A program made the translations under genes and the position numbers. From Shewanella algicola (GTDB lineage: Bacteria; Pseudomonadota; Gammaproteobacteria; Enterobacterales; Shewanellaceae): a stretch of 46,212 nt of DNA. The notes beneath the pieces were generated by a model. It saw only the letters and a list, made by a program, of their open reading frames with translations, had not been told where the DNA came from and did no database searches. The stretch lies in assembly GCF_014648035.1 (NCBI RefSeq), contig NZ_BMQI01000042.1:1-46212 (forward strand), read 5' to 3'. Each line of letters starts with the position of its first letter. Position 1 is the stretch's first letter. Positions 34,758 through 44,630 of this stretch are shown in pieces.

Positions 34758-35237
34758 ATGTTTATGGCCAAGCGTTCACGAGTTGAAACTGAGTTAACCG
34801 TTAACCAAATTTTAGATGAAGCCTTTAAACAAATCCTCACGATTGGTTTTGAGGCTATGTCTTATACCACCTTATCTGCAGCTACTGGGATAAGCCGAAC
34901 TGGTATTAGCCATCACTTTCCACGTAAAACGGAATTTTTAGTGCGTTTAGATGAACGCATAGGGCAGTTTTTTATTGAAGGATTAGATTTTTCTTCAATA
35001 GCGCGATTAAAGCAATCTTGGGGCGCATTAATGCAACACCCAGAGCGCAAAGCGGTATTAAAACTGTTTTTAAGTTTAAGTAGCAGTGCTGACGACAATA
35101 TTAAAACGCTTAAATCGTTAAATATTGTTAGAGACACTGCCGTAGCGCAATTTGCAGAGGCGGGAGGTCAATGCATTGAGCAGCTCATTGGAAACAGTGT
35201 TTTAACACTGTTTAACCATGAGCAAGCTACGCAATAA
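34758..35237 (+). CDS. TetR/AcrR family transcriptional regulator
   Basis: 159 residues, shorter than the usual 190-220. The N-terminal HTH (about 15-65) reads ILDEAFKQILTIGFEAMSY, then LSAATGISRTGISHHFPRKTEFL, the standard TetR layout. The C-terminal ligand domain is reduced to about 90 residues. Start at 34758 (MFMAKRSR); the ATG at 34764 is equally possible. No adjacent transporter or enzyme gene shares its operon, so its target is not evident. Confidence 0.85.
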   Translation: MFMAKRSRVETELTVNQILDEAFKQILTIGFEAMSYTTLSAATGISRTGISHHFPRKTEFLVRLDERIGQFFIEGLDFSSIARLKQSWGALMQHPERKAVLKLFLSLSSSADDNIKTLKSLNIVRDTAVAQFAEAGGQCIEQLIGNSVLTLFNHEQATQ

Positions 35238-35405
35238 ACGATTGAATAAAGTGTAAGTTTGGCAAAAATTTGTTTTATCCTGAAAGTAACGCATCGGTAT
35301 TTAAATTGGCGTATGATCAATAAAATATCGACATACCAATATTGAGTTGAGTGGTTGACGGCAAACGTTAGCTAACACAATAAGCAATAGCATTATGGTA
35401 TATCA

Positions 35406-35440
35406 CGCGAGCAGCACCTAACGGTGTTGCTCGCGTTTTA
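35406..35440 (+). terminator. Strong intrinsic terminator
   Basis: CGCGAGCAGCACC, loop TAAC, GGTGTTGCTCGCG (35406-35435) is a 13-pair stem with one G-T pair, then TTTTA. It lies about 170 bases after the TetR gene stop, farther than usual. Confidence 0.85.
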
Positions 35441-35489
35441 CTTTATACCCACAATTAACCTGAATATGCATAGTCAACTTGATTAGACA

Positions 35490-36188
35490 CTAGCTCTTTT
35501 TACGATTTTCGTAACGGTCACACATTTGCTGAGCTTTTTCGTCGTCGTATTCACGCAGACCACTGAGTACCAGGGTTTTTACTCCGCTGCCAATCACTTT
35601 TCCTTCGCTGTGTAATTCAAAGGTTAAGGTCACATCACCGCGCTTGCCGTTAATAACTAATGATTGCTCAGCCAAATGTAAACTCATGGTGCTGAAGTCA
35701 AAATGCTCAAGATGGAATGACATGCTTTCGTAAATAACCAATGGTCGCTCAGGGTTAATCATTACTTGATGTTGTTTCATCATCGGCATTAACACATGGA
35801 TGAAGTTTAAACCTGAAAACGCGACGTAACTTTTAATAAAGGCGGCGGTTTGCACGTCGCATTTGCACACTTCGCCTTGGCGTTCTATGTGCAGATATTC
35901 TTTGCCTTTGGTGTCGCAAATACTGAATTGATCAGTGACGTTTTTATCTAGATGCAGCTCAACATTGTCACCCACCATACCCGCAAACTTAAATTGCATA
36001 TTTGGGCTTAAACCATATTCAGTGAGAACTAAAGCAAATAACAAATCACCCGGTACACAAAAACGCTTTGCGCCGACATCGTGAATGGGATTAAAGTCTT
36101 CGGCGACCTTTTTGGCAAAGTCACTGGCTTGTTGAGCTGAAATAAACACACTTTGATCTTGTTTTGTAAAGTAAGGTGATAAAAACAT
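35490..36188 (-). CDS. DUF3581 family protein
   Basis: 232 residues, no signal peptide. It follows the DUF3581 pattern known mainly from marine gammaproteobacteria: FLSPYFTKQD at the start, DFNPIHDVGAKRFCVPGDLLFALVL (about 31-55), KFAGMVGDNVELHL and GLREYDDEKAQQMCDRYENRKKS at the end. FNPIHD...RFCVPG resembles the hydratase motif of MaoC-type hotdog proteins, so a thioester- or acyl-related role is possible but unproven. Confidence 0.85.
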   Translation of the reverse strand: MFLSPYFTKQDQSVFISAQQASDFAKKVAEDFNPIHDVGAKRFCVPGDLLFALVLTEYGLSPNMQFKFAGMVGDNVELHLDKNVTDQFSICDTKGKEYLHIERQGEVCKCDVQTAAFIKSYVAFSGLNFIHVLMPMMKQHQVMINPERPLVIYESMSFHLEHFDFSTMSLHLAEQSLVINGKRGDVTLTFELHSEGKVIGSGVKTLVLSGLREYDDEKAQQMCDRYENRKKS

Positions 36189-36462
36189 ATAGAATTATTC
36201 TTATTGGTCAGTTGTCTGCTAATGCACCACAGCGGTTTGTATCTGATTATGCGGTAAAAAACATAAATTAGTGCATTAATATTTTTAATAACATGGTTAA
36301 TTGAGCGAGAGTTTACTTTAAAAAGTCAAATAAACTCACCCGATGACTAGGGTCTATTGAGACTGAGTGTTTGCCGTGCTCGGTTTCACAAAATCTTGAT
36401 TTACATATCGTGGGTGGGTGGATTCGGCTTTAAATGATTTCTTTTGATAAAAAGATACGCTG

Positions 36463-37485
36463 CTACCAGAACATGACGTTATGTTTACCGTGTTTTTTGA
36501 CGCTGTACATGGCTTTGTCTGCTTGTTCACAAACATTAGTAAACTCATCAAGTTCATCGAATAAACTAATGCCAATACTTAAGCCTATGTTGATGGTTTC
36601 ACCATCGAGCTCCAGTGGTGGGCGGTATAAATCTAACAAAGTATTGGCCATTTCTGAGAGTAATTCAACGTCATTGCATTGAGTTAAAATAACAAATTCA
36701 TCACCGCCAAAACGCGCCACATGAAAGCTAACCTGGTTGGCTTTTGCGTCGTCTGGGTTAAACAGTTGATGGCAAATATGCAGTAGATCATGTGCAATAT
36801 GAATTAACAACTTATCGCCATAGCGATGACCTAAATGGTCATTAACGACTTTAAATCCATCTAGGTCAATGAAACATAACGCGCCACAATTATGTTGGCG
36901 GTTTTGTTGTTTTTGCTTTTTAAATGCTTTGACTAGCGCGGTGCGGTTAAGCAGGTTAGTCAGAGGGTCTAGGTGAGCCAGTTTAGCTAATTCTTCTTCG
37001 TAACGTTTTTCTTTAGTGATATCAACATGAGCCCCCATGATCCGCAGGGGCTGGCCATTGATGTCATGTTCAATAATCCGGCCTCGATCAGACACCCAGG
37101 CGACAGTACCATCTTTGTGGATCATTCGGTGCACGGCTTGGTAGGTTTCAGCTTTACCGGCAACGTGACTCTCGAATGCTTCGATGACCCAGTCTTTATC
37201 GTCGGGGTGTAAGTTGCCTTTCCAGCTGTCGATATGTGCGGGCAGTTCTTGACGGGTAAACCCGAGCAGATGCCCCCATTGTTGATTAAAAATAGTCAGA
37301 TTACCGCTTGGGATATGTTGTTCCCATAAACATAGGCCTGTGCCATCTAGCGCAGCGTCGAGCTGCTCATTAACCCGTTTGTTCACTAGGGTGAGGTGGC
37401 TATTCTCGCGCTCTAGTTGCTTAATTTTGAGCTTGTATTGCTCAATTTCAAGCTGAAGCTGGGTTATATTGTCCTGCACTGCCAT
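36463..37485 (-). CDS. PAS-GGDEF diguanylate cyclase
   Basis: 340 residues, soluble. A coiled-coil start (about 5-45: QLQLEIEQYKLKIKQLEREN) leads to a PAS/PAC domain (about 45-165: WEQHIPSGNLTIFNQQWG, WVSDRGRIIEHDINGQP, GAHVDITKEKRYEEEL) and a GGDEF domain (about 170-340). The GGDEF domain has DPLTNLLNR, FIDLDGFKVVNDHLGHRYGD and intact ARFGGDEF. No RxxD inhibitory site stands five residues before GGDEF, unlike the cyclase at 8398. Expected to make cyclic di-GMP in response to a cytoplasmic signal. Confidence 0.9.
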   Translation of the reverse strand: MAVQDNITQLQLEIEQYKLKIKQLERENSHLTLVNKRVNEQLDAALDGTGLCLWEQHIPSGNLTIFNQQWGHLLGFTRQELPAHIDSWKGNLHPDDKDWVIEAFESHVAGKAETYQAVHRMIHKDGTVAWVSDRGRIIEHDINGQPLRIMGAHVDITKEKRYEEELAKLAHLDPLTNLLNRTALVKAFKKQKQQNRQHNCGALCFIDLDGFKVVNDHLGHRYGDKLLIHIAHDLLHICHQLFNPDDAKANQVSFHVARFGGDEFVILTQCNDVELLSEMANTLLDLYRPPLELDGETINIGLSIGISLFDELDEFTNVCEQADKAMYSVKKHGKHNVMFW

Positions 37486-37541
37486 TGCTAAGCGATAATC
37501 CTTTTAATCCGATATCAAGTAGTTTAGCTAATTATTAAATA

Positions 37542-37573
37542 AAAAAATACCAGCTATTAAGCTGGTATTTTTA
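37542..37573. terminator. Intrinsic terminator after pntB
   Basis: AAAAATACCAGC, loop TATTAA, GCTGGTATTTTT: a 12-pair stem counting the A/T flanks. On the minus strand it follows the pntB stop by 16 bases. It could work in both directions. Confidence 0.88.
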
Positions 37574-37588
37574 GGCACTGATTAAACG

Positions 37589-39073
37589 TTAAAGTGCTTT
37601 TAGAATCGCTTCTACACTGTCTTTAGCATCGCCAAACAGCATTTGGGTATTGTCTTTAAAGAACAATGGGTTTTGCACACCGGCATAACCTGTGTTCATT
37701 GAACGTTTAAAGCCAATCACATTTTGTGCTTTCCACACTTCTAATACTGGCATACCAGCGATGGGACTATTTGGATCTTCCATCGCAGCAGGGTTAACCG
37801 TATCGTTAGCGCCAATCACTAATACTGTGTCAGTGTCACTAAAGTCTTCATTGATTTCGTCCATTTCGAGCACGATATCGTAAGGTACTTTTGCTTCTGC
37901 TAGTAGTACGTTCATGTGGCCAGGTAAGCGCCCTGCAACAGGGTGAATACCAAAGCGAACCTGAATGCCTAATGCACGCAGCTTTTTAGTGATTTCTGCT
38001 ACCGGATATTGCGCTTGCGCAACCGCCATACCGTAGCCTGGAGTGATGATGACTGACTCAGATGCTTTAAGCATATCAGCCACATCTTCTGCGCTGGTTT
38101 CACGATACTCACCAACGGTTTCATCACCAGATGCTGCAGTGCTGTCGTTACCAAAGCCACCGGCAATCACTGAAATAAACGAGCGGTTCATGGCTTTACA
38201 CATAATATAAGACAGAATCGCACCCGATGAGCCCACTAGTGCACCTACAACAATCAGTAAGTCATTTGATAGCATAAAGCCCGCTGCTGCTGCAGCCCAA
38301 CCTGAATATGAGTTCAGCATTGATACCACTACAGGCATGTCTGCACCGCCAATTGACGCCACTAAATGCCAGCCAAATGCAAAGGCAATTAAGGTCATTA
38401 GAATTAACGGAGTGACAGCGCCGCCAGCTTGTACGAACATCACCATCAAAATGAATGAAACCACTACCGCAAGCAAGTTAAGCTTATGGCGATGCGGTAA
38501 CATTAACGCTTTTGATGAAATCAGCCCGCGTAACTTAGCAAAGGCCACAATAGAACCGGTAAAGGTCACTGCACCAATAAATACCCCTAAGAATACTTCA
38601 ACTAAGTGAATGTTTAGCATGGCGCCAGTTAAGTGTTCAGCTTGCTGAACTTGGCTTGCTTCAACAAAAGCGGCTTTGGCAGATTCTAAGGTTGTATGTA
38701 AGTCTTGACCTAATACCAAGACAACTTCAGATACTTCATGAGGTTGAATATCAATAAAGCTATTAAAGCCCACTAATACGGCAGCTAAACCCACAAAGCT
38801 GTGCAAAATGGCGACCAGCTCAGGCATTTCAGTCATTTCAACTTTCAATGCTAAGCGGATGCCAATAGCACCACCAATGACCATGGCAAGAATGATCCAT
38901 TCTACGCCGCTCGTAGCAGGATTGAGTATGGTGGCCGAAAGAGCAATCGCCATACCAATAATGCCAAATAAATTACCATTTTTAGCCGTTTCTTGTTTTG
39001 ACAGCCCAGCTAGGCTGAGAATAAAAAATACCGCGGCAACGATATAAGATGCTGTAACCAGTCCTTGAGACAC
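37589..39073 (-). CDS. pntB: NAD(P) transhydrogenase beta subunit
   Basis: 494 residues. GTG start at 39073 with AAGGGG upstream, 11 bases after pntA. N-terminal membrane domain (about 1-270) with MTEMPELVAILHSFVGLAAV and WHLVASIGGADMPVVVSMLN. C-terminal NADP(H)-binding domain III (about 320-494) with ITPGYGMAVAQAQYPVAEI, GIHPVAGRLPGHMNVLLAEA, GANDTVNPAA and KRSMNTGYAGVQNPLF. E. coli PntB has 462 residues; the extra ~32 lie at about 108-145, between FNSF and NIHLVEVF (HEVSEVVLVLGQDLH onward). Couples proton entry to NADPH formation. Confidence 0.95.
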   Translation of the reverse strand: MSQGLVTASYIVAAVFFILSLAGLSKQETAKNGNLFGIIGMAIALSATILNPATSGVEWIILAMVIGGAIGIRLALKVEMTEMPELVAILHSFVGLAAVLVGFNSFIDIQPHEVSEVVLVLGQDLHTTLESAKAAFVEASQVQQAEHLTGAMLNIHLVEVFLGVFIGAVTFTGSIVAFAKLRGLISSKALMLPHRHKLNLLAVVVSFILMVMFVQAGGAVTPLILMTLIAFAFGWHLVASIGGADMPVVVSMLNSYSGWAAAAAGFMLSNDLLIVVGALVGSSGAILSYIMCKAMNRSFISVIAGGFGNDSTAASGDETVGEYRETSAEDVADMLKASESVIITPGYGMAVAQAQYPVAEITKKLRALGIQVRFGIHPVAGRLPGHMNVLLAEAKVPYDIVLEMDEINEDFSDTDTVLVIGANDTVNPAAMEDPNSPIAGMPVLEVWKAQNVIGFKRSMNTGYAGVQNPLFFKDNTQMLFGDAKDSVEAILKAL

Positions 39074-39084
39074 GATATTACCCC

Positions 39085-40614
39085 TTAATCTTTACGGAAC
39101 ATCTTCAGCATACGCTGAGTGACGGTGAAGCCGCCAAAGATGTTAATACTGGCGATAAGCACCGCTACAAACGCAAGTGCAGTGACAAGGGCAGAACCTT
39201 GACCTATCTGCAATAGCGCACCTACCACAATAATGCCTGAAATCGCATTAGTGACCGACATCAGCGGTGTATGTAACGCATGAGACACGTTCCACACCAC
39301 GTAGTAACCTACAACGCACGACAAAATAAACACGGTAAAATGTGATAAAAACTCTGCAGGTGCGACAGATGCTACAGCTGCAAAGCCGGCAATCCCCAGT
39401 GCACCTAAGATGTATTTAAGCTTTGACGGTGCTTTTTCTACTTTAGCGGCTTTAGGTTCAGCACTTGCTGCTGGTTTTGCTGGCGCTGCTGATACCGAAA
39501 TGGCTGGAGGTGGGAAAGTAATTTCACCGCCACGAGTCACGGTCATATTGCGCATCACCACATCATCAAAGTCGAGTACGGCATTGCCGTCTTTTTCTTT
39601 ACACATTAACTTCATCAAGTTGACTAGGTTAGTGCCATAAAGTTGTGATGACTGTGCAGGTAAACGACCAGGAAGGTCGGTGTAACCTAATACTTTAACG
39701 CCGTTATCTGTAATGAAGCGCTCACCACTGACTGTGTACTCACAGTTACCACCTGTTGCTGCCGCTAAATCGACAATTACTGAGCCTGGTTTCATGGTGT
39801 CTACCATGTCTTTGGTGATCAGTTTTGGCGCAGGGCGACCAGGGATAAGTGCGGTGGTAATAATAATGTCAACTTCTTTAGCTTGCTCGGCGAATAACGC
39901 CATTTCAGCGGCAATAAACTCTTCTGACATCACTTTGGCATAACCGTCAGATGAACCGCCTTCTTTGTTTTCAAACTCAAGCTTTAAGAAACTGCCGCCC
40001 ATTGATTCAATTTGTTCTGCCACTTCTAAACGAGTGTCAAATGCGCGAACGATGGCGCCTAGAGAACCTGCAGTGCCGATAGCAGCAAGACCTGCTACAC
40101 CTGCTCCAATGACTAAGACTTTGGCGGGAGGAACCTTACCTGCTGCGGTAATTTGCCCGGTAAAAAATCGACCAAATTCGTGAGCGGCTTCTACCACTGC
40201 ACGGTAACCACCAATGTTGGCCATTGATGACAATGCGTCAAGTGATTGTGCCCGTGAAATACGTGGCACCATGTCCATTGCCATCACGGTAATGTTTTGG
40301 CTTGACAGTTTTTCAACGAGCTCTGGGTTTTGCGCTGGCCAGATAAAACTGACTAACGTGGTACCCGATTTCATTTTTGCAATTTCTTCATCGGTCGGTG
40401 CGTTCACTTTAAAAATAAAGTCTGCCTGATACACGTTGTCGACTACATCTGCTCCAGCAGCTTCAAATGCAGCATTATCAAAGCTCGACTTCACACCTGC
40501 CTGTGCTTCGACTGCCACACTAAAGCCGAGCTTTTTTAGCTGTACCACAGTGGCTGGAGTCGCCGCGACTCGAGTTTCACCTTCGATACTTTCTCTCGGT
40601 ATTCCAATCTGCAT
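39085..40614 (-). CDS. pntA: NAD(P) transhydrogenase alpha subunit
   Basis: 509 residues. MQIGIPRESIEGETRVAATP is the classic start; AGGA lies seven bases upstream. Domain I (about 1-380) binds NAD(H): VLVIGAGVAGLAAIGTAGSLGA (about 167-188), RFDT-equivalent AFDTRLEV and ITTALIPGRPAPKL. An Ala/Pro/Lys linker (about 378-398) leads to four membrane helices at the C-terminus (ILGALGIAGFAAVASVAP onward). First gene of pntAB, transcribed away from cysJ. Confidence 0.96.
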   Translation of the reverse strand: MQIGIPRESIEGETRVAATPATVVQLKKLGFSVAVEAQAGVKSSFDNAAFEAAGADVVDNVYQADFIFKVNAPTDEEIAKMKSGTTLVSFIWPAQNPELVEKLSSQNITVMAMDMVPRISRAQSLDALSSMANIGGYRAVVEAAHEFGRFFTGQITAAGKVPPAKVLVIGAGVAGLAAIGTAGSLGAIVRAFDTRLEVAEQIESMGGSFLKLEFENKEGGSSDGYAKVMSEEFIAAEMALFAEQAKEVDIIITTALIPGRPAPKLITKDMVDTMKPGSVIVDLAAATGGNCEYTVSGERFITDNGVKVLGYTDLPGRLPAQSSQLYGTNLVNLMKLMCKEKDGNAVLDFDDVVMRNMTVTRGGEITFPPPAISVSAAPAKPAASAEPKAAKVEKAPSKLKYILGALGIAGFAAVASVAPAEFLSHFTVFILSCVVGYYVVWNVSHALHTPLMSVTNAISGIIVVGALLQIGQGSALVTALAFVAVLIASINIFGGFTVTQRMLKMFRKD

Positions 40615-41076
40615 GACTGTTTCCTGATGGTTAATAAAAGACTGTCTATTGCTTGCCCCATCAATAGACTATTCTGTTTGAGTATTACTTTTCCACATGA
40701 GCACTTAGCGGGTAGAAAAAGTGCAGCATATGTCCATTGAAGTTGGATAAACTATTTAATCAATGGCATTGCGATGACATAACGATATTATAACCGCATC
40801 CCGTTTTACTCAGAGAACAATCAACATGATAGTTTTTCATTAGTTAATTGGACCTCCTAGCTTGCGACATGAGGTGTGTTCGGTACAAGTGCCTAAGGGC
40901 TAATTCCTCGTTTTAAATCGAGGTAATTTAAAAACTTTTAACTCCGCCACACTTTTGTAGCCTAAAAAAACGTCTTTGCATATTCCTAAATGGAATAAAA
41001 AATTATCTTTTATTCTTTTTTGGTTTTCAAACCTAGTAGTAAGCTAATTGACATTACACTGTTATAAGGCCGTCTT
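40615..41076. other. Divergent control region between pntA and cysJ
   Basis: About 460 bases without a gene. Two items stand out: a five-pair stem CCTCG/CGAGG around 40906-40923, and the perfect inverted repeat TATTCC-TAAAT-GGAATA at 40981-40997, listed separately. The region must hold promoters for pntAB and for cysJIH. Confidence 0.5.
40981..40997. promoter_or_regulatory. Perfect inverted repeat upstream of cysJ, candidate CysB-type operator
   Basis: TATTCCTAAATGGAATA, six-base arms around five bases, 80 bases before the cysJ ATG and followed by A/T tracts. ATTCC/GGAAT half-sites resemble the weakly conserved CysB sites upstream of cys operons (LysR-type symmetry). Assignment to CysB is inference from position. 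Confidence 0.45.
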
Positions 41077-42867
41077 ATGTTGTTAAAAGAACTTTCAGCG
41101 TTAGCGTCGCCATTGTCTCAAGGACAAGTCGATAAGCTAAAACAATTCACATCAGAATTATCGTCTGTGCAACTTGCATGGGTTAGTGGTTATTTAGCAG
41201 CAACGGCGAATCAAAGCCCAACTGCAGGCGTACCAGCAACAGAGACTTCTGCCGCACAAACAGTGACCATTTTATATGGCAGCCAAACCGGCAATGGCCG
41301 CGGTGTCGCTCAGGCATTAGCCGCTAAAGCTCAGGCTCAAGGTTATGCTGTTAACTTAACCTCAATGGGTGAATACAAGGTTCGCCAATTAAAGCAAGAA
41401 ACGGTGTTACTGCTGGTTGTGAGTACTCACGGTGAAGGTGAAGCACCAGACGACGCCATTGAACTGCATAAGTTTTTAGCCTCAAAACGTGCGCCTAAAT
41501 TAGATAACCTACATTACTCGGTTTTAGCATTAGGCGATTCAAGCTACGAGTTCTTCTGCCAAACCGGTAAAGACTTTGATGCGCGTCTGAGCGCACTTGG
41601 TGCTAAAGCATTACTGCCTATCGTTGAATGTGACGTTGATTACGAAGATGCTGCGGCGCAATGGCAAGACAGTGTAGTAGAAGCGGCTAAGCCACATATT
41701 CAAACCTCAGGGGCTAGCGTAACCGCTATCGGTACAACGGCTGTAGTCGGTGAAAGCCAATACACCAAGCAAAACCCATATAGCGCTGAAGTGCTTGTAA
41801 GCCAAAAAATTACTGGCCGAGATTCAGACCGTGACGTACGCCATGTTGAAATTGATTTGGGCGAGTCAGGGCTAACCTATCAAGTGGGTGACGCGTTAGG
41901 CGTGTGGTTTAGTAATAACGAAGCCTTAGTTAACGAAGTGATCAACGGCCTTGGTTTAGATGCTGACGAAAACGTTACTGTATCTAAAGAATCGTATTCA
42001 TTAAAAACGGCATTAACCGACAAGAAAGAACTCACTCAGTTATACCCAGGCCTTGTTAAGTCTTGGGCTGAGTTAAGTGGTAATGCAGAACTTGCTGCAA
42101 TTTGTGAAGACAAAGAGCAAACCAGACAGTTTATTTTAGCAAATCAGTTAGCCGACTTAATTGCAGCTTACCCTGCCAAAGTCAGCGCGACGCAACTTGT
42201 TGATATGTTGCGTCCATTAACGCCACGCCTGTATTCCATTGCCTCAAGTCAGGCAGAAGTTGAATCAGAAGTGCATTTAACCGTGGCGCTGGTTGAAGAT
42301 GAACGTCAAGGCCATGCCCGTTTTGGCGGCGCATCGCACTTTTTAGCGTCAGCTGAAGAGGGGCAACAGGTTAACGTTTATGTTGAGCCTAACAACCACT
42401 TCCGTTTACCAGAAAACCCAGAGACTCCAGTGATTATGGTTGGCCCTGGTACTGGTGTTGCGCCATTCCGCGCCTTTATGCAACAACGCGCCGCAGACGG
42501 TGTGTCGGGCAACAGCTGGTTATTCTTTGGCAACCCACATTTTGAGCAAGACTTTTTATACCAAGTTGAGTGGCAGCAGTATCTTAAAAACGGTGATTTA
42601 TCGCGTTTAGATGTGGCATTCTCACGCGACCAAGCTCACAAAGTGTATGTGCAGCACCGCATAACCGAGCAAGCCCAAGCATTGTGGCAGTGGCTGCAAG
42701 ACGGCGCCCATGTGTATATTTGTGGTGACGCAGAGCGCATGGCCAAAGACGTACATCAAGCATTAGTGAATATTGCGGTTGAACAAGGTGGCTTAAGCGC
42801 TGATGACGCCGAAGCATACTTTGAAACACTGCGTAGCGAAAAACGTTACCAAAAAGACGTGTATTAA
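41077..42867 (+). CDS. cysJ: NADPH-dependent sulfite reductase flavoprotein alpha subunit
   Basis: 596 residues. Flavodoxin domain (about 65-205): ILYGSQTGNGRG, VVSTHGEGEAPDDA and LGDSSYEFFCQTGKDFD. FAD domain (about 230-445): RDVRHVEIDLGESGLTYQVGD and RLYSIASS. NADPH domain (about 450-596): VGPGTGVAPFRAFMQQR, WLFFGNPHFEQDFLY, VYICGDAERMAKDV and the terminus EKRYQKDVY. It passes electrons from NADPH via FAD and FMN to CysI in the cytoplasm. AAGG precedes the ATG. First gene of cysJIH. Confidence 0.96.
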   Translation: MLLKELSALASPLSQGQVDKLKQFTSELSSVQLAWVSGYLAATANQSPTAGVPATETSAAQTVTILYGSQTGNGRGVAQALAAKAQAQGYAVNLTSMGEYKVRQLKQETVLLLVVSTHGEGEAPDDAIELHKFLASKRAPKLDNLHYSVLALGDSSYEFFCQTGKDFDARLSALGAKALLPIVECDVDYEDAAAQWQDSVVEAAKPHIQTSGASVTAIGTTAVVGESQYTKQNPYSAEVLVSQKITGRDSDRDVRHVEIDLGESGLTYQVGDALGVWFSNNEALVNEVINGLGLDADENVTVSKESYSLKTALTDKKELTQLYPGLVKSWAELSGNAELAAICEDKEQTRQFILANQLADLIAAYPAKVSATQLVDMLRPLTPRLYSIASSQAEVESEVHLTVALVEDERQGHARFGGASHFLASAEEGQQVNVYVEPNNHFRLPENPETPVIMVGPGTGVAPFRAFMQQRAADGVSGNSWLFFGNPHFEQDFLYQVEWQQYLKNGDLSRLDVAFSRDQAHKVYVQHRITEQAQALWQWLQDGAHVYICGDAERMAKDVHQALVNIAVEQGGLSADDAEAYFETLRSEKRYQKDVY

Positions 42868-42938
42868 ACTCGGTCTAGGTCAGTTTTCAATACCCAATCG
42901 CACTAATGAATTGAACAGAATTAAGAGAGGCCCAGGCC

Positions 42939-44630
42939 ATGAGTGAGCAAAAGTTAGCAGTAAACGAATACTTAAAAATCGACAGCGATTATTTACGTGG
43001 CGACATCCAAGAAGGGTTAGACACCCAAGTGACGGGATCGTTTAGCGATGGCGATCAACAGTTGATCAAATTCCACGGATTTTATCAGCAAGACGACCGT
43101 GATTTACGTAATGAACGTAAAGAGCAAAAGCTAGAGCCATTACATAGCTTTATGCTACGAGCTCGTGTCCCCGGTGGTATTTGCACCCCCGAGCAATGGT
43201 TAGAAGTTGATAAAATTTCATCAACACTAACTACTTCAAACAGTATTCGTTTAACCACGCGCCAAACGTTTCAGTATCACGGTATTCCAAAGCGCAACCT
43301 TAAGACGCTAATCCAGGGATTAGATCGCGCTGCGCTAGACTCTATTGCCGCCTGTGGTGATGTAAACCGTAACGTCATGTGTAACCCAAATCCGGTTGAG
43401 TCTAAGTTACATGCGCAGGCTTACGCGGTTGCCAAGCATTTATCTGATCACCTGTTACCGCATACGCGTGCCTATGCTGAGATTTGGCTAGATGAAGAAA
43501 AGCTATTAGGCACTGAAACGGTAGAGCCGGTTTACGGCAAAACTTATTTGCCTCGTAAATTCAAAATGGCTGTCGCGGTTCCGCCACATAACGATGTTGA
43601 CGTTTACACTAACGATCTTGGTTTCATTGCCGTTGCAGAAAACGGCGAATTAGTCGGCTTTAACTTGGTTGCAGGCGGCGGTATGGGCTCTACCCACGGT
43701 GAAGTTGAAACCTTCCCACGTTTAGCGGATGACTTTGGTTTTATTAAAACCGACGATGTAACCAAGTTTGCTGAAGCGGTCATGACAGTTCAGCGTGACT
43801 GGGGTAACCGTGTTGTGCGTAAACGTGCGCGTTTAAAGTACACCATTGTTGACCATGGCTATGATGCGTTTAAAACCGAAGTTGAAAAACGTGCTGGGGT
43901 TAAATTTGAGCCTAAACGTGATGTGATCATTGGCGATCGCGGCGACCGTTATGGCTGGGTTGAAGGTATCGACAATAAGTTCCACTTAACGTTATTTATT
44001 GAAAGTGGTCGTATTAAAGATATGCCAGGTCAAACCTTGCAAACCGGTTTACGTGAAATTGCCAAAATTCACAAAGGCGATTTCCGCATGACATCTAATC
44101 AGAACATGATTATTGCCGGTGTTGCTGCAGAAGATAAAGCTGAAATCGAAGGTTTAGCACGTAAGCACGGTTTATTAGGCCAAGTGTTAAGTGGTACACG
44201 CGGGCATTCAATTGCTTGTGTGGCATTGCCAACTTGTCCATTAGCGATGGCAGAAGCTGAACGTTATTTCCCAGAGTTTATCGATCACATTGATGCGCTG
44301 CAGGCTAAGCATGGCATTAGCGAGCAATCAATTGTGGTGCGCATGACCGGTTGTCCAAACGGCTGTGCCCGTCCATTTGCTGCTGAAATCGGCTTAGTGG
44401 GTAAAGCGCCTGGTCGTTATAACTTGTATTTAGGCGCTAGCTTTGAAGGCACGCGTTTAAATAAAATGCATAAAGAAAACATTCAAGAGGCTGAAATTTT
44501 AGCTGAATTGGATGCCTTGTTTGGCCGCTACGCCACAGAGCGTGATGCTGGCGAAACCTTTGGTAACTTCACAGTGCGCATTGGTGTTGTGAAGGCGGTT
44601 AATGACGCCGCTAAGGATTTTCATGCCTAA
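42939..44630 (+). CDS. cysI: Sulfite reductase hemoprotein beta subunit
   Basis: 563 residues. Contains the siroheme/4Fe-4S ligands as CVALPTC (CX5C) at about 427-433 and CPNGC (CX3C) at about 472-476. RLTTRQTFQYHGIPKRNLK and GDVNRNVMCNPNP are siroheme-pocket blocks. It reduces sulfite to sulfide with six electrons from CysJ. AGAGAGG upstream; 71 bases after cysJ. The last eight bases overlap cysH. Confidence 0.96.
   Translation: MSEQKLAVNEYLKIDSDYLRGDIQEGLDTQVTGSFSDGDQQLIKFHGFYQQDDRDLRNERKEQKLEPLHSFMLRARVPGGICTPEQWLEVDKISSTLTTSNSIRLTTRQTFQYHGIPKRNLKTLIQGLDRAALDSIAACGDVNRNVMCNPNPVESKLHAQAYAVAKHLSDHLLPHTRAYAEIWLDEEKLLGTETVEPVYGKTYLPRKFKMAVAVPPHNDVDVYTNDLGFIAVAENGELVGFNLVAGGGMGSTHGEVETFPRLADDFGFIKTDDVTKFAEAVMTVQRDWGNRVVRKRARLKYTIVDHGYDAFKTEVEKRAGVKFEPKRDVIIGDRGDRYGWVEGIDNKFHLTLFIESGRIKDMPGQTLQTGLREIAKIHKGDFRMTSNQNMIIAGVAAEDKAEIEGLARKHGLLGQVLSGTRGHSIACVALPTCPLAMAEAERYFPEFIDHIDALQAKHGISEQSIVVRMTGCPNGCARPFAAEIGLVGKAPGRYNLYLGASFEGTRLNKMHKENIQEAEILAELDALFGRYATERDAGETFGNFTVRIGVVKAVNDAAKDFHA

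Noticed and set aside
35446..35485. Short stretch TATACCCACAATTAACCTGAA resembling the MITE end
   Set aside because: It has a base insertion and several mismatches to the 13982-14260 ends, and no partner end is found nearby. At most a decayed fragment.
36189..36462. Small gene between DUF3581 and the PAS-GGDEF gene
   Set aside because: Open frames here are short, without ribosome sites, and partly overlap the cyclase gene on the opposite strand.
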